From: Brevundimonas sp. PAMC22021
GTDB taxonomy: Bacteria > Pseudomonadota > Alphaproteobacteria > Caulobacterales > Caulobacteraceae
Direction of reading: 5' to 3'
Assembly: GCF_019443405.1 (NCBI RefSeq)
Contig: NZ_CP080376.1
Coordinates: 682,001-746,000 of the forward strand
DNA length: 64,000 nucleotides
Every line of letters starts with the position of its first letter. Positions within the stretch are counted from its first letter, which is position 1. Positions 32,027 to 40,354 of this stretch are shown here, one piece after another. The notes beneath the pieces are model-generated. The model saw nothing but the letters and a program-made list of their open reading frames with translations. It was not told the DNA's origin and did not search any database. The position numbers were made by a program, and so were the translations under genes.

Positions 32027-33531
32027 TGCGGACGGCGACGCTGGCGTCCGAGACGGACTTCGACGGCTGGCGCAAGGCCGCGCGCGCCTTTCGGCTTGAA
32101 GGGATCGAGCCGGCGCAGGCGCGCTTCGTGGTCGAGGGTGCGGGGGCTCAAAGCGGATTGTTCGACCATTCTCCCCCCGCTCCTCCCCGCGAAGGCGGGG
32201 ATCCAGCGCCTCCGCAGGACAAGGCGCGAGACCGTCTGGGTCCCCGCCTTCGCGGGGATGAGCGGGAAGAAGGATTCTCGGTCTCTAAAGCCTTCGTCGA
32301 CGTGGCCCGCGACGTCGTGCTGCATCGCTCCGGCGATCGCTGGGACCTGCTGTATCGGCTGCTGTGGCGGCTGAGGGACGAGCCGGACCTGATGAAGGTC
32401 GTCTCCGATCGCGACGTGGCCGATGCGCTGGAGCGGGCCAAGAACGTGTCGCGCGCCGGGCACAAGATGAAGGCCTTTGTTCGCTTCCGTCAGGTCGAGG
32501 ACGAGGGCGGCGAGGCGTGGGTCGCCTGGTTCGAACCGGCGCACCGGGTGGTGGAGCGCACCGCGCCTTTCTTTCAGCGGCGGTTTCCGAACATGCGCTG
32601 GTCGATCCTGACGCCGGACGGCAGCGCCTTCTGGGACACCCACGAACTGCGGTTGGGCCCGCCGGCGACGCGCGACATGGCGCCGGCCGAGGACGAGATC
32701 GAGGAGTTCTGGAAGACCTACTACGCCTCGACCTTCAACCCCGCGCGGCTGAAGGTGAAGACCATGCAGGGCGAGATGGCCAAGCGGTACTGGAAGAACC
32801 TGCCCGAGGCCTCTCTGATCCCGGAACTGGTGGCGGCCTCGACGGTTCGCACCGATGTCATGGTCGCAACGCCCGCTACCGAACCCAATGTTCGCCTGGC
32901 TCGGGCCACCGCGCCGGTTATCGAGCGCGCAGCGGATGATCTTGTCGCCTCAACCCTGCCCGAACTGGGCGAGGGGGTGCAGGGATGCCGACGCTGTCCG
33001 CTGTGGCGCGACGCCACACAGGGCGTGTGCGGGGAGGGGCCGCGAGAGGCGCGGCTGATGATCGTGGGCGAGCAGCCGGGCGACCAGGAGGACTTGGCCG
33101 GCAAGCCGTTCGTGGGTCCGGCCGGGCGGGTGCTGGATGCGGCGCTGGAAGAGGCGGGCATCGATCGTTCGGACGTCTACGTCACCAATGCCGTGAAACA
33201 CTTCAAGCACGAGCCGCGCGGCAAGCGCCGCCTGCACAAGACGCCGGACGCGGGAGAGGTCACGGCCTGCCGCTGGTGGCTGGATCAGGAACGCGGATTG
33301 GTGAAGCCCAAGGTGGTGCTGGCGCTGGGCGCGACGGCCGGTCTCGCCGTGTTCGGCCGCAAGCCCGCCGTGACCAAGGAGCGAGGCCAGCTCGTCGCCT
33401 TGGCCGACGGGGCCACCGGCATGTTGACGGTGCACCCTTCCTATCTGCTGCGCCTGCCGGACGAGCAGGCCAGGGTGCTGGAGCGGGAAAAGTTCATGCA
33501 GGACCTGCGGCAGGTTCGCCACAGCCTGTAA
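32026..33531 (+). CDS. DUF4130 (TIGR03915) - UdgX uracil-DNA glycosylase fusion
   Basis: A 501-residue two-part protein. Residues 1 to about 280 are the DUF4130 domain (FDGWRKAARAFRLEGI, then KAFVDVARDVVLHRSGDRWDLLYRLLWRL, NMRWSILTP, EEFWKTYYASTFNPARLK). The rest is a family-4-like uracil-DNA glycosylase of UdgX type. It has Cys ligands for a 4Fe-4S cluster (GCRRCPLW and later Cys), GEQPGDQEDLAGKPFVGPAG, and KRRLH in place of the KRRIH loop whose His cross-links UdgX to DNA. A palindromic repeat sits in frame near residues 46-80. Coupled to the radical SAM gene. Confidence 0.9.
   Translation: MRTATLASETDFDGWRKAARAFRLEGIEPAQARFVVEGAGAQSGLFDHSPPAPPREGGDPAPPQDKARDRLGPRLRGDEREEGFSVSKAFVDVARDVVLHRSGDRWDLLYRLLWRLRDEPDLMKVVSDRDVADALERAKNVSRAGHKMKAFVRFRQVEDEGGEAWVAWFEPAHRVVERTAPFFQRRFPNMRWSILTPDGSAFWDTHELRLGPPATRDMAPAEDEIEEFWKTYYASTFNPARLKVKTMQGEMAKRYWKNLPEASLIPELVAASTVRTDVMVATPATEPNVRLARATAPVIERAADDLVASTLPELGEGVQGCRRCPLWRDATQGVCGEGPREARLMIVGEQPGDQEDLAGKPFVGPAGRVLDAALEEAGIDRSDVYVTNAVKHFKHEPRGKRRLHKTPDAGEVTACRWWLDQERGLVKPKVVLALGATAGLAVFGRKPAVTKERGQLVALADGATGMLTVHPSYLLRLPDEQARVLEREKFMQDLRQVRHSL
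32184..32258. repeat. Palindromic repeat inserted in frame in the DUF4130-UdgX gene
   Basis: Two 23-nt arms (32184-32206 and 32236-32258), inverted relative to each other with one mismatch, flank a 29-nt loop. Each arm carries the internal palindrome CCCCGCgaaGGCGGGG. This looks like a common intergenic palindrome of alphaproteobacteria, but here it is translated (HSPPAPPREGGDPAPP...GPRLRGDER). The reading frame is kept. Confidence 0.85.
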
Positions 33532-33638
33532 GTCCTTGTTCGGCGGCGCGAACGAAAAGCCGGGCGCTGCGTTAAGCAAGCCGCGGGGACGCAAGCGCCG
33601 CCGTAGGCAACCGGGCCGTGGCTCGATAGAATGAGCGA

Positions 33639-34757
33639 ATGACCGGGGCGGATTTTGAGATCGATGAAACGCAGGGCGGGGCGGCCACCCTGCGGCTGAA
33701 GGGCGACTGGACGACCACGGGCGTCGGGCGGATGTCCGATCGGCTGAACGCCGACCTGAGCGGACGCGAGATTTCGGCGCTGGACGTCAGCGAACTGGGG
33801 CGGTTCGACACGGCCGGCGCCCTGGCCCTGGCGCAGGCTTCCAAGGGCGGGGTGCCGGACGGCGCCTGGGACCAGCGTCCCGAGGCCGGACGCATCTACA
33901 AGATGGTCGAAAAGCTCGAGCGCACCTCGACCAAGAAGCCCAAGGAAGCCGATCCCTTTACCCGCACCTTCGCCAAGGTCGGACGCGGCGTCTATGACAT
34001 CGGCGCCGAGACCATCCTGTCGTTCGCCTTCCTGGGGCGGCTGATGACGGCGGTGATCGCCGCGCTGAAGCATCCGGGCCGCATCCGCTGGCCCGCCTGG
34101 GTCAGCCAGGCCGAACGCGCCGGGCTGGACGCCATGCCCATCGTGGTGGTCACCAACTTCTTCATCGGCGCGGTGATCGCCTTTATCGGCGCGGACCTGC
34201 TGACCGACTTCGGCGCGGGCGTGTTCGCCGTGCAGCTGATCGGCGTGGCCGTGTTCCGCGAGTTCGCGGTGGTGATCACGGCCGTGCTGCTGGCCGGCCG
34301 CTCCGCCTCGGCCTTTGCGGCCGAGATCGGCTCGATGCGGATGAACCAGGAGGTCGACGCCATGCAGGTCATGGGCGTCAATCCGTTCCAGGCGCTGGTG
34401 ATCCCGCGCCTTGCCGCGCTGGTGGTGATGCTGCCGCTGCTGACGTTCGTGGCCATGCTGGGCGGCCTGTTCGGCGGCGCCCTGGTGTGCTGGAGCCAGC
34501 TGAACCTAGGACCCGCCTTCTTTGTGCAGCGTCTGAACGAGGACCCGATGATGGGCCAGCACCTGATGGTCGGCCTGATCAAGGCGCCCGTGTTCGCCAT
34601 CGTTATCGCCGCCATCGGCGCGCGCCAGGGCATGGCGGTGGCCGGCGACGTCGAGAGCCTGGGGCGGAGAGTGACCGCGGCGGTGGTCCAGGCGATCTTC
34701 GCCATCATCTTTCTGGATGCGGTGTTCGCCCTGGTCTTCCTGGAGCTGAACCTGTGA
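33639..34757 (+). CDS. mlaE: MlaE-like ABC transporter permease with N-terminal STAS domain
   Basis: A 372-residue permease of the Mla/Mce lipid transport type. Residues 1 to about 95 form a STAS-like domain (ATLRLKGDWTTTGVGRMSDRL, SALDVSELGRFDTAGALAL), a role filled by separate MlaB in Escherichia coli. The rest is the MlaE domain with about five membrane helices and RSASAFAAEIGSMRMNQEVDAMQVMGVNPF, the conserved cytoplasmic loop. The stop overlaps the GTG start of mlaF (GTGA). Confidence 0.92.
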   Translation: MTGADFEIDETQGGAATLRLKGDWTTTGVGRMSDRLNADLSGREISALDVSELGRFDTAGALALAQASKGGVPDGAWDQRPEAGRIYKMVEKLERTSTKKPKEADPFTRTFAKVGRGVYDIGAETILSFAFLGRLMTAVIAALKHPGRIRWPAWVSQAERAGLDAMPIVVVTNFFIGAVIAFIGADLLTDFGAGVFAVQLIGVAVFREFAVVITAVLLAGRSASAFAAEIGSMRMNQEVDAMQVMGVNPFQALVIPRLAALVVMLPLLTFVAMLGGLFGGALVCWSQLNLGPAFFVQRLNEDPMMGQHLMVGLIKAPVFAIVIAAIGARQGMAVAGDVESLGRRVTAAVVQAIFAIIFLDAVFALVFLELNL

Positions 34758-35569
34758 GCGACGTGCAGGATGCTCCGGCGCCCAGCGCGCAACATGACGC
34801 CGACAAGCCCGAGACCCTGATCGAGGTGCGTGGGCTGGTCAGCCGTTTCGGCGAGAACACCATCCACGACGGCCTGGACCTCGACGTCGAGCGCGGCGAG
34901 GTGCTGGGCGTGGTGGGCGGCTCGGGCACCGGCAAGACGGTGCTGCTGAACACCATCATCGGCCTGAAAGAACCCGACGGCGGCGAAATCCGCCTGTTCG
35001 GCCACGATCGGGCGAACCTGACGAAAGAACAGGCGGCGGACATCGAGATGCGCACCGGCGTGCTGTTCCAGCAAGGCGCGCTGTTCTCGTCGCTGAGCGT
35101 GCTGGAGAACGTGGCCTCGCCGCTGGTGGAACATACCGACCTGCCCAAGGCCCAGATCTACGAACTGGCCGAGATGAAGATCGCCATGGTCGGCCTGAAG
35201 CCCGAAGCGCGCTATCTGAAGCCGGCCGAACTGTCGGGCGGAATGCGGAAGCGGGTCGGCCTGGCCCGCGCCCTGGCGCTGGATCCCGAACTGCTGTTCC
35301 TGGACGAGCCGACGGCGGGCCTGGACCCTATCGGAGCGGCGGCGTTCGATGATCTGATCCGCAACCTGTCGGACGACCTGGGTCTGACGGTGTTCATGAT
35401 CACCCACGATCTCGATAGCCTGTACGCGATCTGCGACAAGGTGGCGGTGCTGGCCGACAAGGGCATCGTCGCCAAGGCGCCGGTGCAGGAACTGGAACGA
35501 TCCGACCACCCGTGGATCAAGGAATACTTCCTCGGCCCGCGCGGACGCGCCGGGCAGAAGGCCGCCTGA
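34754..35569 (+). CDS. mlaF: MlaF-like ABC transporter ATP-binding protein
   Basis: A 271-residue ATPase. Walker A is GVVGGSGTGKTVLL, the signature is ELSGGMRKRVGLARALALD, Walker B is LLFLDEPTAGLDP and the switch His is in ITHDLDSLY. VLFQQGALFSSLSVLENVASPL is typical of MlaF. GTG at 34754 overlaps the mlaE stop. It should power lipid movement between inner and outer membrane with MlaE and MlaD. Confidence 0.94.
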   Translation: MSDVQDAPAPSAQHDADKPETLIEVRGLVSRFGENTIHDGLDLDVERGEVLGVVGGSGTGKTVLLNTIIGLKEPDGGEIRLFGHDRANLTKEQAADIEMRTGVLFQQGALFSSLSVLENVASPLVEHTDLPKAQIYELAEMKIAMVGLKPEARYLKPAELSGGMRKRVGLARALALDPELLFLDEPTAGLDPIGAAAFDDLIRNLSDDLGLTVFMITHDLDSLYAICDKVAVLADKGIVAKAPVQELERSDHPWIKEYFLGPRGRAGQKAA

Positions 35570-35584
35570 GGAGAGCGGATCGAA

Positions 35585-36523
35585 ATGGAAAGAGACGCCC
35601 ATTACGCCGCCGTCGGCATCGCCACCGTCGCCCTTCTTGCGGCGCTGGCGGTGTTCACCATCTGGCTGGCCCGGCTGCAGTTCAACAGCGACTACGATGT
35701 CTATGACATCATCTTCTACGGGCCGGTGCGCGGCCTGTCTGAAGGCGGCGAGGTGCATTTCAACGGCATTCGCGTGGGCGAGGTCACCGACCTGAACCTC
35801 GATCCGCAAAAGGGCGATCAGGTGATCGCGCGGGTGCGGCTGGACGGCACCACGCCGGTGCGCGTCACCTCGCGCGCCCAACTCGAGCCGCAGGGAATCA
35901 CCGGCCTGAACTACATCCAGATCACCGCCGGCGCGCCGAACAGCGCCATCCTGAAGGACCAGTATCCGGACAACGTCGTGCCGGTGATCCAGTCCCAGCC
36001 ATCGCCGATCGCCGAGCTGCTGAACGGATCGGGCACGGTGCTGGCGCAGACGGTGGACGTGCTGAACCGCGTCAACCGGATCATGTCGGACGACAACATC
36101 CGCTCCTTCTCGACCAGCGTGCGCAATGTCGAGTCGCTGACCACCGAGCTTGAGGCGCGCAAGGGCATCTTCCTGCAGCTGGAGCAGGCGGTGGCCAGCG
36201 CCAATCGCGCGGTGCAGGAGTATGAGCAGCTGGGCATCGACGCCCGCCGCCTGATCAACAACGACGGCCGCGAAGCCATCGCCAACATCAACCAGGCCAC
36301 GGCCGACGCCCGCACGGCCATCGCCTCGGTCAATCGTTCGGTCAGCGGTCTGGAAGGGCCGGTCGGCGACTTTGCGACCTCCAGCCTGCCGCAGCTGAGC
36401 CAGACCATTCAGGAACTGAACGAGGCGACCCGCTCGCTGCAGCAACTGATCGACGACGTGCGGGCCAGCCCGCGCGACTTCATCGCCCGTCCCGCCTCCA
36501 AGGAACTCGAGGTCCAGCCATGA
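35585..36523 (+). CDS. mlaD: MlaD-like MCE-domain substrate-binding protein
   Basis: A 312-residue inner-membrane-anchored periplasmic protein: an N-terminal helix VGIATVALLAALAVFTIWLA, then one MCE domain (YDIIFYGPVRGLSEGGEVHFNGIRVGEVTDLNLDPQKGDQVIARVRLD, PQGITGLNYIQITAG). A long helical region follows with coiled-coil character. It is longer than E. coli MlaD (about 180 residues), as in many alphaproteobacteria. ATG at 35585 lies 15 nt after mlaF. Confidence 0.93.
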   Translation: MERDAHYAAVGIATVALLAALAVFTIWLARLQFNSDYDVYDIIFYGPVRGLSEGGEVHFNGIRVGEVTDLNLDPQKGDQVIARVRLDGTTPVRVTSRAQLEPQGITGLNYIQITAGAPNSAILKDQYPDNVVPVIQSQPSPIAELLNGSGTVLAQTVDVLNRVNRIMSDDNIRSFSTSVRNVESLTTELEARKGIFLQLEQAVASANRAVQEYEQLGIDARRLINNDGREAIANINQATADARTAIASVNRSVSGLEGPVGDFATSSLPQLSQTIQELNEATRSLQQLIDDVRASPRDFIARPASKELEVQP

Positions 36524-37203
36524 TCGGCCGCTCCGCTCTCCGTCTCGCCGTCGCCGGCGTCGGCGCCCTGACGTTGTCGGGATGCGCGCTGCTGTCGTCG
36601 CCCGAGCCGGCGCAGCTGTATCGTTTCGGCTTCACCGTCGATGCGCCCTCGCCCGAGGGACAGCGGCCGGCGCCGCTGTCGGTCTCCATTCGCCGGATCG
36701 AGTTTCCGGACGCAGCCCAGGGCGAGCGCATCCTGGGCGTCACCGGCAACGAAACGGCCTACATCGGCGGCGCACGCTGGGTGACGGCGGCGGAAAACCT
36801 GTTCGACGACGATCTGCGTTCGGCCTTCGCCTCGCGCGCCGACCAGATCCGCGTGCTGAACCGCAGCGAGCCGGGCACGCCCCCCTATGTGCTGCAGGTC
36901 ACGGTCACGACCTTCGAGGCGCGCTATGCGCCGGGTGCGCAGGACGCCGCGCCGACGGTCGTGGTCACGGCCCGCGCACAGCTGCGCACCACGCCGGAGC
37001 GCAACACCGGCGATGGCGCCATCCGCCCCGAGCAGGCCGCGGCGGTTGAACGGACCTTTTCGATCAGCGAACCGGCCGCGGCCAATCGCGTGTCCGCCAT
37101 CGTGGACGCCTTCGATCGCGCATCGCGCGACCTGAACAGCCAGATCGCGGACTGGACGATCCAGTCCGCGCCGGCGTCCGTGCGGCAGGGCGCGGGTCGC
37201 TAA
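36520..37203 (+). CDS. ABC-type transport auxiliary lipoprotein (PqiC-like)
   Basis: A 227-residue lipoprotein. The signal peptide is MIGRSALRLAVAGVGALTLSGCAL (lipobox LSGC), followed by the ABC_trans_aux/PqiC pattern (AQLYRFGF, PLSVSIRRIEFPDAAQGERILGVTGNETAYIGGARWVTAAENLFDDDL). Such lipoproteins sit at the outer membrane and work with MCE systems. ATG overlaps the mlaD stop by 4 nt. It closes the mlaE-F-D-lipoprotein operon; no MlaA or MlaC gene is nearby. Confidence 0.85.
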   Translation: MIGRSALRLAVAGVGALTLSGCALLSSPEPAQLYRFGFTVDAPSPEGQRPAPLSVSIRRIEFPDAAQGERILGVTGNETAYIGGARWVTAAENLFDDDLRSAFASRADQIRVLNRSEPGTPPYVLQVTVTTFEARYAPGAQDAAPTVVVTARAQLRTTPERNTGDGAIRPEQAAAVERTFSISEPAAANRVSAIVDAFDRASRDLNSQIADWTIQSAPASVRQGAGR

Positions 37204-37222
37204 GCGATCCTTGAGGCGGCGG

Positions 37223-37882
37223 CTAGGCCGCCGTCTTCAGGTGCTCCGCGACCGTGTAGGCGGCCCCGGTTTTGGCCGCGACCTCGTCCAGGGTCACGTC
37301 GTCGGCGAGTTCGACCAACTCCAGCCCCGCGCCGTCAGGCTTGACGTCAAAGGTGGCCAGGTCGGTGATGATGCGGCTGACCACGCCCGTACCGGTCAGC
37401 GGCAGGGTGCAGGCCTTCAGCACCTTGGACTGGCCGTGCTTGTTGGCGTGCTCCATCACCACCACCACGCGCTTGACGCCGGCGACCAGGTCCATGGCCC
37501 CGCCCATGCCCTTCACCAGCTTGCCTGGGATCATCCAGTTGGCGATGTCGCCGTTCTCGGCCACCTCCATGGCGCCCAGGATCGACAGGTCGATGTGGCC
37601 GCCGCGGATCATGGCGAAGCTGTCCGCCGAGCTGAAATAGGCCGACTCCGGAATCTCGGTGATGGTCTGCTTGCCGGCGTTGATCAGGTCCGGGTCCTCG
37701 TCTCCCGCATAGGGGAAGGGACCCATACCGAGCATGCCGTTCTCGCTTTGCAGCGTCACGGTCATGCCTTCGGGGATGTAGTTGGCGACCAGGGTCGGAA
37801 TGCCGATGCCGAGATTGACGTAGAAGCCGTCGCCCAGCTCCTGAGCGGCGCGCTGGGCAAGCTGTTCGCGGGTGCGGGGCAT
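37223..37882 (-). CDS. scoB: 3-oxoacid CoA-transferase subunit B (ScoB)
   Basis: A 219-residue beta subunit of succinyl-CoA:3-ketoacid CoA-transferase, used to activate acetoacetate. Diagnostic stretches are [16 protein letters not shown], the catalytic Glu in [14 protein letters not shown], and [14 protein letters not shown]. The gene normally follows scoA closely; here a four-helix bundle cassette of about 430 nt separates them. GGAAC lies 6 nt before the start. Confidence 0.95.
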   Translation of the reverse strand: MPRTREQLAQRAAQELGDGFYVNLGIGIPTLVANYIPEGMTVTLQSENGMLGMGPFPYAGDEDPDLINAGKQTITEIPESAYFSSADSFAMIRGGHIDLSILGAMEVAENGDIANWMIPGKLVKGMGGAMDLVAGVKRVVVVMEHANKHGQSKVLKACTLPLTGTGVVSRIITDLATFDVKPDGAGLELVELADDVTLDEVAAKTGAAYTVAEHLKTAA

Positions 37883-37899
37883 GAGATCGTTCCGGGCGT

Positions 37900-38333
37900 G
37901 GGGTGTAGGATCAGGGGTGTGGAGGTTTAGTCGTGCTTGGCTTGTAGGGCTCGGATCAGAGCTCCGAGACCTTTGCCAAGTCGATCACACTGTTCCAAGA
38001 CGGGCTGGATTTTGGTTGGCGGCGCAAGGCTGACTTCTCCTGCGATGATCAGGTGAGTCTCGAGCTCCTTCAGCGATCCTTGCGCGATCATCAGGTGTCT
38101 CACGTAGTCTTTGCGGCTTCCTCTGCCGTAACCCTCGGCAATGTTAGCAGGCACGGAGACCGCGGAGCGTCTGATTTGAGATGTAAGTCCGAACAGCTCG
38201 TCTCGCGGGAAGTCGTGGGTGATGAGGTAGCACGCTTTCACAAGGGTTATACCGTCGCTCCAGACGGTCAGCTGGCGATACGATCTCAGAGGCGAACCCA
38301 TCGCCTACACCCTACACCCAGTAGCCCACACCC
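37900..38333 (-). mobile_element. Putative four-helix bundle (IVP) cassette with inverted GGGTGTAG-type repeats, inserted between scoA and scoB
   Basis: A discrete segment between scoA and scoB that carries one gene. At one end (38304-38333) lie CCTACACCCTACACCC and CCCACACCC. At the other end (37900-37922) lie GGGGTGTAGG and GGGGTGTGG, which are the inverted form. The units share the core GGGTGTRG: three copies upstream of the gene, two downstream, all pointing inward. Hand-counted GC for 38101-38280 is about 57%, against 68% in a 60-nt stretch of scoA. Removing the segment would leave a normal scoA-scoB spacing of about 17 nt. Confidence 0.6.
37927..38301 (-). CDS. Four-helix bundle protein (23S rRNA intervening-sequence family)
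   Basis: A 124-residue protein with the family pattern [54 protein letters not shown], and [25 protein letters not shown]. The family (IVP/S23, related in fold to the Avd protein of diversity-generating retroelements) is found in 23S rRNA intervening sequences and as scattered solo genes; its function is not known. ATG at 38301 lies just inside the repeat CCTACACCC, whose reverse complement may also supply the ribosome-binding site (AGGGTG). Confidence 0.9.
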   Translation of the reverse strand: MGSPLRSYRQLTVWSDGITLVKACYLITHDFPRDELFGLTSQIRRSAVSVPANIAEGYGRGSRKDYVRHLMIAQGSLKELETHLIIAGEVSLAPPTKIQPVLEQCDRLGKGLGALIRALQAKHD

Positions 38334-39038
38334 TTAGACCTCCGCGCGTTGCCGCACCGTGCGCTGCTCAATCCGCTTTTCCGGCGTGGTCTGGACGATG
38401 CGGTCCACATAGACGCCGGGCGTGTGGATGTGGTCGGGATCGAGCGAGCCGGTCGGCACGATCTCCTCGACCTCGGCGACCGTGACCTTGCCGGCGGTGG
38501 CCATCATCGGGTTGAAGTTGCGCGCGGTCTTGCGGAACACGAGGTTGCCGCGTTCGTCCGCCTTCCACGCCTTGACGATGGACAGGTCGGCCTTCAGCGC
38601 CGTTTCCATGACATAGGCGCGGCCATCGAAGTCACGCACCTCCTTGCCTTCGGCGACCAGGGTGCCAACGCCGGTGGCGGTGAAAAAGGCGGGGATCCCG
38701 GCGCCCCCGGCGCGGATGCGCTCGGCAAGCGTGCCCTGCGGATTGAACTCCAGCTCCAGCTCGCCGGCCAAATATTGGCGCTCGAACTCCTTGTTCTCGC
38801 CGACGTAGGACGAGATCATCTTGCGGATTTGTCGGGTTTGCAGCAGCAGGCCGAGGCCGAAATCGTCCACGCCGGCGTTGTTTGAGATGACGGTCAGGCC
38901 GGTGACGCCGCTGTCGCGCAAAGCCGCGATCAGGCCCTCGGGAATGCCGCACAGACCGAAGCCGCCTGACATGACGGTCATGCCGTCAAACGTCAGCCCG
39001 TCGAGCGCGGACCCGACGTCCGGATAGATCTTGTCCAT
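38334..39038 (-). CDS. scoA: 3-oxoacid CoA-transferase subunit A (ScoA)
   Basis: A 234-residue alpha subunit of succinyl-CoA:3-ketoacid CoA-transferase. Diagnostic stretches are [54 protein letters not shown] and [34 protein letters not shown]. Its TAA stop at 38334-38336 abuts the terminal repeat of the cassette. The intergenic gap 39039-39203 upstream shows no gene. Confidence 0.95.
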   Translation of the reverse strand: MDKIYPDVGSALDGLTFDGMTVMSGGFGLCGIPEGLIAALRDSGVTGLTVISNNAGVDDFGLGLLLQTRQIRKMISSYVGENKEFERQYLAGELELEFNPQGTLAERIRAGGAGIPAFFTATGVGTLVAEGKEVRDFDGRAYVMETALKADLSIVKAWKADERGNLVFRKTARNFNPMMATAGKVTVAEVEEIVPTGSLDPDHIHTPGVYVDRIVQTTPEKRIEQRTVRQRAEV

Positions 39039-39203
39039 CTCATTCCCTCATCGCCGCCTTTCGCGGTCTCGATGCGCTGATTAGGGCGGGGCGGTTGTTG
39101 CGACAAGGGCAGTCCGGCCGGGCGATCCGGCAAGCGGCAAGAAAGAACATTGATCTTTGATCTGCGGGTGTGGCAGCCTGTCGCAGCAGAACGGGGCGGC
39201 ACG

Positions 39204-39665
39204 ATGAAGACCTGGATGGCGGCGGTCGCGGCGGCGAGCCTGATAATGGTGTCGGCCGGATCGGGGCAGGCGCAGGATGTCTCGGCCAAGCCGGCCTTTG
39301 GTCAGGCGCGGCTGTCGGCCGGCTTCGATCCCGATCCCTACAGCCGGTCGATCACGGCGGGCGGCAGCATCGACGCCTCAAAGCTGGGAGGCGACTGCGA
39401 CGGCTACATCGCCGATGCTCCGGATTTCAGGCTGGATTACACGGCCGGGGATTTCGAACTGACGATCATGGCCGTATCCGGAAGCGACACGACGCTGGTC
39501 ATCAATACGCCGGACGGGCAGTGGGCCTGCGACGACGATAGCGGCGGCGACGGCGATCCCGCCTTCAAGTTCGGCGAACCCCAGTCCGGCGTCTACGACA
39601 TCTGGGTCGGCGTGTATGGCGAGGCGGACACGGCCGAGGCGACGCTGTCGATCTCGGAACTCTGA
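39204..39665 (+). CDS. Secreted hypothetical protein, pre-peptidase C-terminal-like
   Basis: A 153-residue secreted protein. Signal peptide MKTWMAAVAAASLIMVSAG, cleavage near GQAQD. The rest resembles the beta-rich bacterial pre-peptidase C-terminal domain (ITAGGSIDASKLGGDCDGYIADAPDFRLDYTAGDFELTIMAVSGSDTTLVINTPDGQWACDDDSGGDGDP), with Asp-rich loops that may bind calcium. ATG at 39204 starts the signal peptide; a longer in-frame form from 39150 is unlikely. Function unknown. Confidence 0.7.
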   Translation: MKTWMAAVAAASLIMVSAGSGQAQDVSAKPAFGQARLSAGFDPDPYSRSITAGGSIDASKLGGDCDGYIADAPDFRLDYTAGDFELTIMAVSGSDTTLVINTPDGQWACDDDSGGDGDPAFKFGEPQSGVYDIWVGVYGEADTAEATLSISEL

Positions 39666-39674
39666 GGTCCGGCT

Positions 39675-40235
39675 TCAGTCCTGCGACTGTTGTTCAAGGG
39701 TGTCGAGCACCGCCTCGGGCGCCACATCGCGCTGAAGTTCGGCAAGATCCGGCTCCTGCGCCTCATGCACACCCAGCTTTTCGGCGATGGCGGTCGCCAG
39801 GGTGATCAGCCGCGTCACCTCATGCTCGGTCAGTAGGTTGATCTGCAGGTCCAGCGACGCACGACGGTCGGCGGCGCGCGAGGCGCGGTTCTGGCTGATC
39901 AAGACAAAGGTCGACAGAAAGATCGCCTCGACCGACGCCGCCGTGGCCAGGATCACGAATGTGCGGTCGAACGGCTCAACCCCCGGAACGGCCCCCACGT
40001 TGATGGCGATCCACACCGCCAGGATCGCCAGGTGGACGTAGACAAAGATCATGCTGCCGGTGAAGGCGGTGACCCCGGCCGCCAGCTTCTCCTGGAAGCC
40101 GGCGCTGGCGTCCTCGTCCTGCTGCCGCGCCCGCAGCGCGTCGATGTTCCGCAGCAGGGCGGGGTTCAGGCCGCTGGGCCGGGGTTCGAAGGTCGGGCTG
40201 CCAGGGCTCCGGTGCGGTGTCCGGGGATCGTTCAA
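39675..40235 (-). CDS. DUF1003 membrane protein
   Basis: About 186 residues. Two hydrophobic helices (GSMIFVYVHLAILAVWIAINVG and FVILATAASVEAIFLSTFVLI) are followed by QNRASRAADRRASLDLQINLLTEHEVTRLI, the DUF1003 signature. The start is uncertain: TTG at 40235 or GTG at 40274, neither with a good ribosome-binding site. Related proteins are often part of envelope or stress regulons; function unknown. Confidence 0.75.
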   Translation of the reverse strand: MNDPRTPHRSPGSPTFEPRPSGLNPALLRNIDALRARQQDEDASAGFQEKLAAGVTAFTGSMIFVYVHLAILAVWIAINVGAVPGVEPFDRTFVILATAASVEAIFLSTFVLISQNRASRAADRRASLDLQINLLTEHEVTRLITLATAIAEKLGVHEAQEPDLAELQRDVAPEAVLDTLEQQSQD

Positions 40236-40300
40236 GCTGTGACTCGCTGAATGGCCGGCGGAGTGTCTCGGCACTGCATTGGATCGCAGGCCGGCCGCCG

Positions 40301-40334
40301 AAAAGAAAGAAGGCCCCGCCGATCGGCAGGGCCT
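40301..40334 (-). terminator. Rho-independent terminator of the Thr/Gly-rich lipoprotein gene
   Basis: Minus strand GGCCCTGCCGATCGGCGGGGCC forms a strong hairpin followed by TTCTTTCTTTT. It lies 20 nt after the stop of the lipoprotein gene at 40355. Confidence 0.85.
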
Positions 40335-40354
40335 CCTCATGTCGTTGCGGGCGA

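Noticed and set aside
33992..36445. Long minus-strand open frame across the mla operon
   Set aside because: Antisense shadow of mlaE, mlaF and mlaD, which all have clear family motifs on the plus strand.
37861..38345. CRISPR-like or telomere array in the CCTACACCC repeats
   Set aside because: Only two to three short units occur at each border, without regular spacers; they fit terminal repeats of a cassette better than an array.
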